Source: Prevotella sp. UBA2739 (GTDB taxonomy: Bacteria; Bacteroidota; Bacteroidia; Bacteroidales; Bacteroidaceae). From it: a stretch of 8,435 nucleotides of DNA. Location of the stretch: assembly GCA_002353525.1 (NCBI GenBank), contig DEJV01000070.1:1-8435 (forward strand), given 5' to 3'. Below the pieces are notes generated by a model. The model was given only the letters and a program-made list of their open reading frames with translations. It did no database searches and was not told the origin of the DNA. The position numbers and the translations under genes were made by a program. Below are positions 6,650-8,435 of the stretch, one piece after another (the stretch's first letter is position 1; the number at the start of each line of letters is the position of its first letter).

Positions 6650-8211
6650 CTCCGCAAATCCATCGGCAGCTTGCCATATTGCTCGCGGAAACACTTCGAA
6701 AAGTAGCCCGGTGTGTTGAATCCTACCTCGAAAGCTATCTCAGCCACGGTCTTGGTGGTGCTGCCCAACAGCATGTAGGCTTGCTGCAGGCGCATCTGCC
6801 GCAACAGTTCGACGGGCGACTGGCCGGTGATGGCCTTCACCTTTCTATATAGTTGCACACGCGAGAGCCCCATCTCTTCGCCCAGATCGTCCATCTTCAG
6901 GTTGGGATTGCTCATGTTGCGGCGGATGGCCTCGTTCAGCTGCTCGGCAAAGAGCATGTCCTGCGAGTTGAACTGGGTCTCGCTTTCCGCGTGGTTGTCG
7001 AAAATCTCCTGCAGGCGACGACGGCTGGGATTGGTGTAGAAGAGGGTCTGCTCCTCGTTCATCGACTGGCGCTGGCGAATGGCCTTGCGGGTCTGCACAT
7101 AGGCCCGCCATGCCATGATGACGGCCAGGATGAGCACGCCGATGGCAATCATGCTGCCGATGAGCATCTTGTGCTGGGCATTGTAAAGACCGAAATAGTT
7201 CTCCAGTTTGTCGTGTATGGTGATGAGATGCTCGTTCTGGCGCACCAGCTCGTGGCTGTTCATGGCCGTGAGCTCGGCATTCTCGGGTGTCACCATCATG
7301 CCCTGCAGTTTGTTCTCGCGCTCGTAGGGTTGTCCGGTCAGGATGTCGAGGGCCAGCTGCACTATCTCCTCGCCCTTGGTGGGATAGACGTAGGTGGCCC
7401 ACTGGGTGCCCTGCTGAATGTAGGCAATGCCCTCGTCGGGCATGCCGTCGATGCCCAGTATCTTCACCTGCTGCTCGCATTTGGCCTCTTTCGCGGCACG
7501 GTAGGCACCGGTGGCCATGCCGTCGTTATGGCAGAACACAATGTCGGGCACCTGTCCTGCCGCTATCTGCTGGTGCACCAGCCGGTAAGCGCTGTCGGAG
7601 GTCCAGTCGCCCTCCATACAGACGTAGTCCAGATGCGTCTGCCCCTGCATGGCCTGGGCAAATCCCTTGTGCCGCTCTTGTGCCGGCGACGTGCTCATGG
7701 CGGCCGTCACCTCCACCACCCGTGGCTTGTGCGACAGGTGCAAGGCCATCTCGTCGGCCAAGGTGGCGGCATAACGACCCACGGTGAGGCCTGCCTCTAC
7801 ATTGTCGCCGCCAATGAAGGCGGTGTAGTCGCTGGTCTCTGCCTTTCGGTCGAAGAAGATGACGGGTATGCCCTTGGCCCTCACACGGGCAATGGCTGGC
7901 GCGATGGGAGCCGACTCGGTGGGTGCCACCACCAGCAGGTCGATACCTGCTGCGCAGAGCGAGTCTATCTGGCGTATCTGTGTGTCAGTATCGTCGTTGG
8001 CATTGGCAATCATCACGCGGGCATTGTAGTCGTAAAGGTGCTGGGCTCCCAGCATCTCACGGTTCACTTTCTCACGCCACTGGCCCGAGGCGCACTGCGA
8101 GACGCCAATGCGGTATACCTTCTCCGTCTCTGAGCACGAGGCCAGGACAGACGCCACAACGACTAATATTATATAATAGGTGTACTTTGACATATGTTTC
8201 GTGTATTCCAT
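6640..8211 (-). CDS. Membrane-spanning sugar sensor and AraC-type transcription regulator (periplasmic-binding domain, TM helix, HTH), no kinase
   Basis: A 523-residue one-chain sensor-regulator. An N-terminal hydrophobic segment ends in lipobox-like LASC (Cys26). Residues about 33-326 form a periplasmic binding protein domain of the ribose/fructose type, with FDRK (Asp121, Arg122), QERHKGF (Arg180), CHNDGMATGA (Asn229), and GIDGMPDEG (Asp255) matching the sugar-contact positions of ribose-binding proteins. A single transmembrane helix lies at about 349-368, and the next residues are basic, so the C-terminus should be cytoplasmic. The AraC domain is at about 418-517, with helix-turn-helices near 440-459 and 488-509 (LSRVQLYRKVKAITG, VAEIAFEVGFNTPGYFSK). 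No kinase, ATPase or receiver domain fits between them. It precedes the susC-like operon on the same strand and most likely activates it. ATG 8211 was chosen; ATG 8193 is equally possible, while GTG 8235 overlaps the promoter element. The sensor of the B. thetaiotaomicron fructan locus, BT1754, has a similar binding domain. Confidence 0.93.
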   Translation of the reverse strand: MEYTKHMSKYTYYIILVVVASVLASCSETEKVYRIGVSQCASGQWREKVNREMLGAQHLYDYNARVMIANANDDTDTQIRQIDSLCAAGIDLLVVAPTESAPIAPAIARVRAKGIPVIFFDRKAETSDYTAFIGGDNVEAGLTVGRYAATLADEMALHLSHKPRVVEVTAAMSTSPAQERHKGFAQAMQGQTHLDYVCMEGDWTSDSAYRLVHQQIAAGQVPDIVFCHNDGMATGAYRAAKEAKCEQQVKILGIDGMPDEGIAYIQQGTQWATYVYPTKGEEIVQLALDILTGQPYERENKLQGMMVTPENAELTAMNSHELVRQNEHLITIHDKLENYFGLYNAQHKMLIGSMIAIGVLILAVIMAWRAYVQTRKAIRQRQSMNEEQTLFYTNPSRRRLQEIFDNHAESETQFNSQDMLFAEQLNEAIRRNMSNPNLKMDDLGEEMGLSRVQLYRKVKAITGQSPVELLRQMRLQQAYMLLGSTTKTVAEIAFEVGFNTPGYFSKCFREQYGKLPMDLRSEN

Positions 8212-8227
8212 GTTCGCTATTTGGGTT

Positions 8228-8242
8228 GACGCCACAAAAATA
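8228..8242 (-). promoter_or_regulatory. Probable promoter -7 element of the sensor gene
   Basis: TATTTTTG on the minus strand (8242-8235) fits TAnnTTTG and is followed by TGGC. A transcript starting near 8229 would have a leader of about 17 nt to ATG 8211 or 35 nt to ATG 8193. A clear -33 TTTG is not visible; the nearest TTG lies 24 nt upstream of the -7 box. Confidence 0.5.
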
Positions 8243-8337
8243 CGAAATAAAGCTGAAACATGAAAACAATTTTTGAAGAATTAAAAAAATTCGGAGTTCT
8301 TTGCCAATGACCAACCGCCCATGATCCGGCAGGAATG

Positions 8338-8358
8338 TTCGGCAGATTTGCAGCCGAA
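8338..8358. other. Short perfect inverted repeat upstream of the sensor gene
   Basis: TTCGGC (8338-8343) and GCCGAA (8353-8358) form a 6-bp stem with a 9-nt loop. On the plus strand A residues follow it, and on the minus strand the T-run comes before the stem, so neither direction gives a standard terminator. Apart from this, the promoter element and the edge repeats, I see no gene in 8236-8435. Confidence 0.4.
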
Positions 8359-8397
8359 AAAAGCGTCCGAAATGGAGTTTATAAGACGCGAAATGCA

Positions 8398-8435
8398 ATT
8401 TGTTAAGAAATTAAGGTGCGATTTCTTAAGAAATT
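8398..8435. repeat. 15-bp near-palindromic direct repeats at the right edge, 23-bp period
   Basis: ATTTGTTAAGAAATT (8398-8412) and ATTTCTTAAGAAATT (8421-8435) differ at one base and are separated by 8 bp. The second copy contains a perfect 14-bp palindrome (8421-8434). Across the copies, TTAAGAAAT (8403-8411) pairs with ATTTCTTAA (8421-8429) as a 9-bp inverted repeat. The window ends inside the element, so there may be more copies beyond. It could be an operator or part of a small repeat array. Confidence 0.6.

Noticed and set aside
6853..8133. 426-codon open frame on the plus strand, antisense to the sensor gene
   Set aside because: It lies wholly inside a gene with clear domains, its product is rich in His, Val and Gly as antisense frames of G+C-rich codons are, and it has no recognisable motif or promoter.
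8212..8235. GTG start eight codons upstream for the sensor gene
   Set aside because: The GTG overlaps the TAnnTTTG element, so it would lie upstream of the probable transcript start.
8363..8389. GCGTC/GACGC inverted repeat upstream of the sensor gene
   Set aside because: A 5-bp stem with a 17-nt loop is expected by chance in a region of this length.
8072..8398. 108-codon minus-strand frame overlapping the start of the sensor gene
   Set aside because: About half lies inside the sensor coding sequence in another frame, and it runs through the sensor promoter element. The upstream half has no recognised motif.

Overview
The window looks like a polysaccharide utilization locus (PUL) from a member of the Bacteroidales, most likely Prevotellaceae or Bacteroidaceae. 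The evidence is an adjacent SusC-like TonB-dependent transporter and SusD-like lipoprotein, signal-peptidase-II lipoboxes on four of the five proteins, an AraC-type regulator of the kind seen in hybrid two-component systems, TAnnTTTG promoter -7 elements, and no Shine-Dalgarno sequences. All genes lie on the minus strand, so transcription runs from high to low coordinates.

Layout in transcription order. (1) 8435-8212: an AT-rich upstream region with a near-perfect 15-bp direct repeat at the window edge, a small hairpin and a -7 promoter element. (2) 8211-6640: a membrane-anchored sensor/regulator with a periplasmic sugar-binding domain, one transmembrane helix and a cytoplasmic AraC-type DNA-binding domain. 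It has no histidine kinase or receiver. (3) 6639-6445: the control region of the operon. It holds a -7 element and, upstream of it, two separate pairs of direct repeats, each with an exact 21-bp period, which suits an AraC-family activator. (4) 6444-3340: SusC-like outer-membrane transporter. (5) 3307-1553: SusD-like glycan-binding lipoprotein. (6) 1492-95: a surface lipoprotein with two Ig-like repeats and a C-terminal domain that I take to be DUF4960, in the place of a surface glycan-binding protein. (7) 87-1: the first 29 codons of another lipoprotein, cut by the window edge.

Working model: the sensor binds a released sugar in the periplasm and activates the operon promoter. The SusC/SusD pair and the surface lipoprotein capture and import oligosaccharides, and the truncated gene is probably the surface glycanase. 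The sensor's ribose/fructose-type binding domain and the order susC-susD-DUF4960 protein-lipoprotein recall the Bacteroides thetaiotaomicron fructan locus (BT1754 and BT1763-BT1760). A fructan substrate is therefore the best guess, but no glycoside hydrolase domain lies inside the window to prove it.

The PUL itself is of a familiar type. The parts most worth a second look are the kinase-less sensor, the 21-bp-spaced repeats in front of susC, the promoter motif shared by sensor and operon, and the enzyme-like fold suggested for the surface lipoprotein.
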